Source of the DNA: Giesbergeria sp. | GTDB taxonomy: Bacteria > Pseudomonadota > Gammaproteobacteria > Burkholderiales > Burkholderiaceae_C | Direction of reading: 5' to 3' | Length of the DNA stretch: 6,682 nt | NCBI GenBank assembly: GCA_017987055.1 | Contig: JAGNUJ010000083.1 | Location: 1-6,682 of the forward strand | In this document: one piece after another, positions 5,724 to 6,682 of the stretch | Layout: the number at the start of each line of letters is the position of its first letter | Position numbering within the stretch: the stretch's first letter is position 1 | The notes under the pieces: model-generated | Told to the model about the DNA's origin: nothing | Databases searched by the model: none | The model's input: the letters and a program-made list of their open reading frames with translations, nothing else | Translations under genes and position numbers: made by a program

Positions 5724-6682
5724 TTACAGCCCCAAATGGTTGGCAACGAAGTCCGCATCCTTGTCGCCCCGGCCGGACAGGTTGACCAAGATGGTCTGCT
5801 CGGGCGCCATAGTTTTGGCGATTTTCATGGCGTAGGCCACGGCGTGCGCGCTCTCCAGCGCCGGGATGATGCCCTCGGTGCGCGACAGCGCCATGAAGGC
5901 GTCCAAGCACTCGTCGTCGGTGACGGATTCGTACTGCACGCGGCCCATGTCTTTCAAATAGCAGTGCTGCGGGCCAACGCCCGGGTAGTCCAGCCCCGAG
6001 GCAATCGAATACACCGGCAGCGGCTCGCCTTGCGCGTCTTGCAGCACGTAGCAGGCAAAGCCGTGGATGGTGCCCTTGGTGCCCAGCGCCATCGTGGCCG
6101 CGTGGTCGCTGGTGTTCAGGCCTTTGCCGGCGGGCTCGACGCCGACCAGCTGCACGCTGGCATCGGGCAAGAATTCGGTAAACATGCCAATCGCGTTGGA
6201 GCCGCCGCCGACGCAGGCGGTCACCACATCAGGCAACTTGTGGTGCTGCGCCAAAAACTGCGCCCGCGCTTCGCGCCCGACGATGCTTTGAAAGTCGCGC
6301 ACCATTTTGGGAAACGGGTGCGGCCCGACCACCGAGCCGATGGCGTAGATAAAGTTGACCGGGTCTTTCAGGTACTCCTCAAACGCGCTATCGACCGCGT
6401 CCTTGAGCGTGCGCGTGCCGCGCGAGACGGGCACCAGTTTGCAGCCCAAAATTTTCATCTTGACGACGTTGGGGTGCTCTTTGGCGATGTCGATTTCGCC
6501 CATGTGAATTTCGCAGTCGATGCCCACCAGCGCACAAGCCGACGCCAGCGCCACGCCGTGCTGGCCAGCGCCGGTCTCGGCCAGCACTTTGGTCTTGCCC
6601 ATGTACTTGGCCAGCAGCGCCTCGCCCAAGCAGTGGTTAATTTTGTGCGCGCCGGTGTGGTTGAGGTCTTCGCGCTTCAAAT
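5724..6682 (-). CDS. trpB: Tryptophan synthase beta chain (5' end outside window)
   Basis: PLP enzyme that condenses indole with L-serine to L-tryptophan. The visible 318 codons are roughly the C-terminal three-quarters of a usual ~400-residue chain. The frame is open at the right edge: the leading [10 protein letters not shown] continues a sequence whose first codon here is TTG, an internal Leu and not a start. Numbering from it: K13 in HTGAHKIN is the Schiff-base lysine, E35 in [10 protein letters not shown] the catalytic glutamate, VGGGSNAIG at 157-165 the phosphate-binding loop, and S302 in LSGRGDKD faces the pyridine nitrogen. [16 protein letters not shown] and [16 protein letters not shown] are also conserved. 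All key residues are present, so it should be active. It reads as TrpB1 type but, from memory, differs noticeably from the beta chain of the trpFBA cluster in this lineage (for example [19 protein letters not shown]). No trpA follows; the next gene is convergent queA. Confidence 0.95.
   Translation of the reverse strand, partial: LKREDLNHTGAHKINHCLGEALLAKYMGKTKVLAETGAGQHGVALASACALVGIDCEIHMGEIDIAKEHPNVVKMKILGCKLVPVSRGTRTLKDAVDSAFEEYLKDPVNFIYAIGSVVGPHPFPKMVRDFQSIVGREARAQFLAQHHKLPDVVTACVGGGSNAIGMFTEFLPDASVQLVGVEPAGKGLNTSDHAATMALGTKGTIHGFACYVLQDAQGEPLPVYSIASGLDYPGVGPQHCYLKDMGRVQYESVTDDECLDAFMALSRTEGIIPALESAHAVAYAMKIAKTMAPEQTILVNLSGRGDKDADFVANHLGL

Noticed and set aside
6678..6680. TTG as start codon of trpB
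   Set aside because: It is the Leu of the conserved [13 protein letters not shown] segment deep inside TrpB; the real N-terminus is beyond the right edge.

Overview
The window is GC-rich, densely coded DNA, most likely from a betaproteobacterium of the Comamonadaceae (Burkholderiales). The pointers are the codon use, the gene families, and a degenerate intergenic element after queA that matches, from memory only, a repeat common in Acidovorax/Delftia/Rhodoferax-like genomes. It holds six protein genes, two of them cut by the window edges. I saw no rRNA, tRNA, CRISPR array, insertion sequence or phage gene.

Left part (1-2255, + strand): the 3' portion of a DUF3391/HD-GYP cyclic-di-GMP phosphodiesterase gene already runs at base 1. 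After 44 bp comes a pfkB-family kinase closely resembling E. coli Pfk-2. No terminator separates the two, so they may share a transcript.

Middle (2283-4281, - strand): a ParA/Soj-type ATPase gene is followed almost without gap by a soluble bacteriohemerythrin-GGDEF diguanylate cyclase. This looks like a two-gene operon. It converges on pfkB across only 27 bp, which hold a perfect 18-bp palindrome with a T-run on the minus-strand side, a plausible terminator. The DNA on either side of the palindrome thus encodes one enzyme predicted to break down c-di-GMP and one predicted to make it, the latter with an O2/redox-type sensor domain.

Right part (4282-6682): a 234-bp divergent spacer carries an inverted repeat on the parA side and a weak hairpin followed by two T-tracts in the queA leader. 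queA (+) makes epoxyqueuosine in tRNA. Its last codons and stop codon lie inside the repeat element. Converging on it is a 5'-truncated trpB (-), tryptophan synthase beta chain, with no trpA downstream where an operon partner would be expected.

The most notable point is the ParA plus hemerythrin-GGDEF pair: a positioning-type ATPase coupled to an oxygen/redox-responsive c-di-GMP synthase. The rest is ordinary chromosomal housekeeping and signalling.
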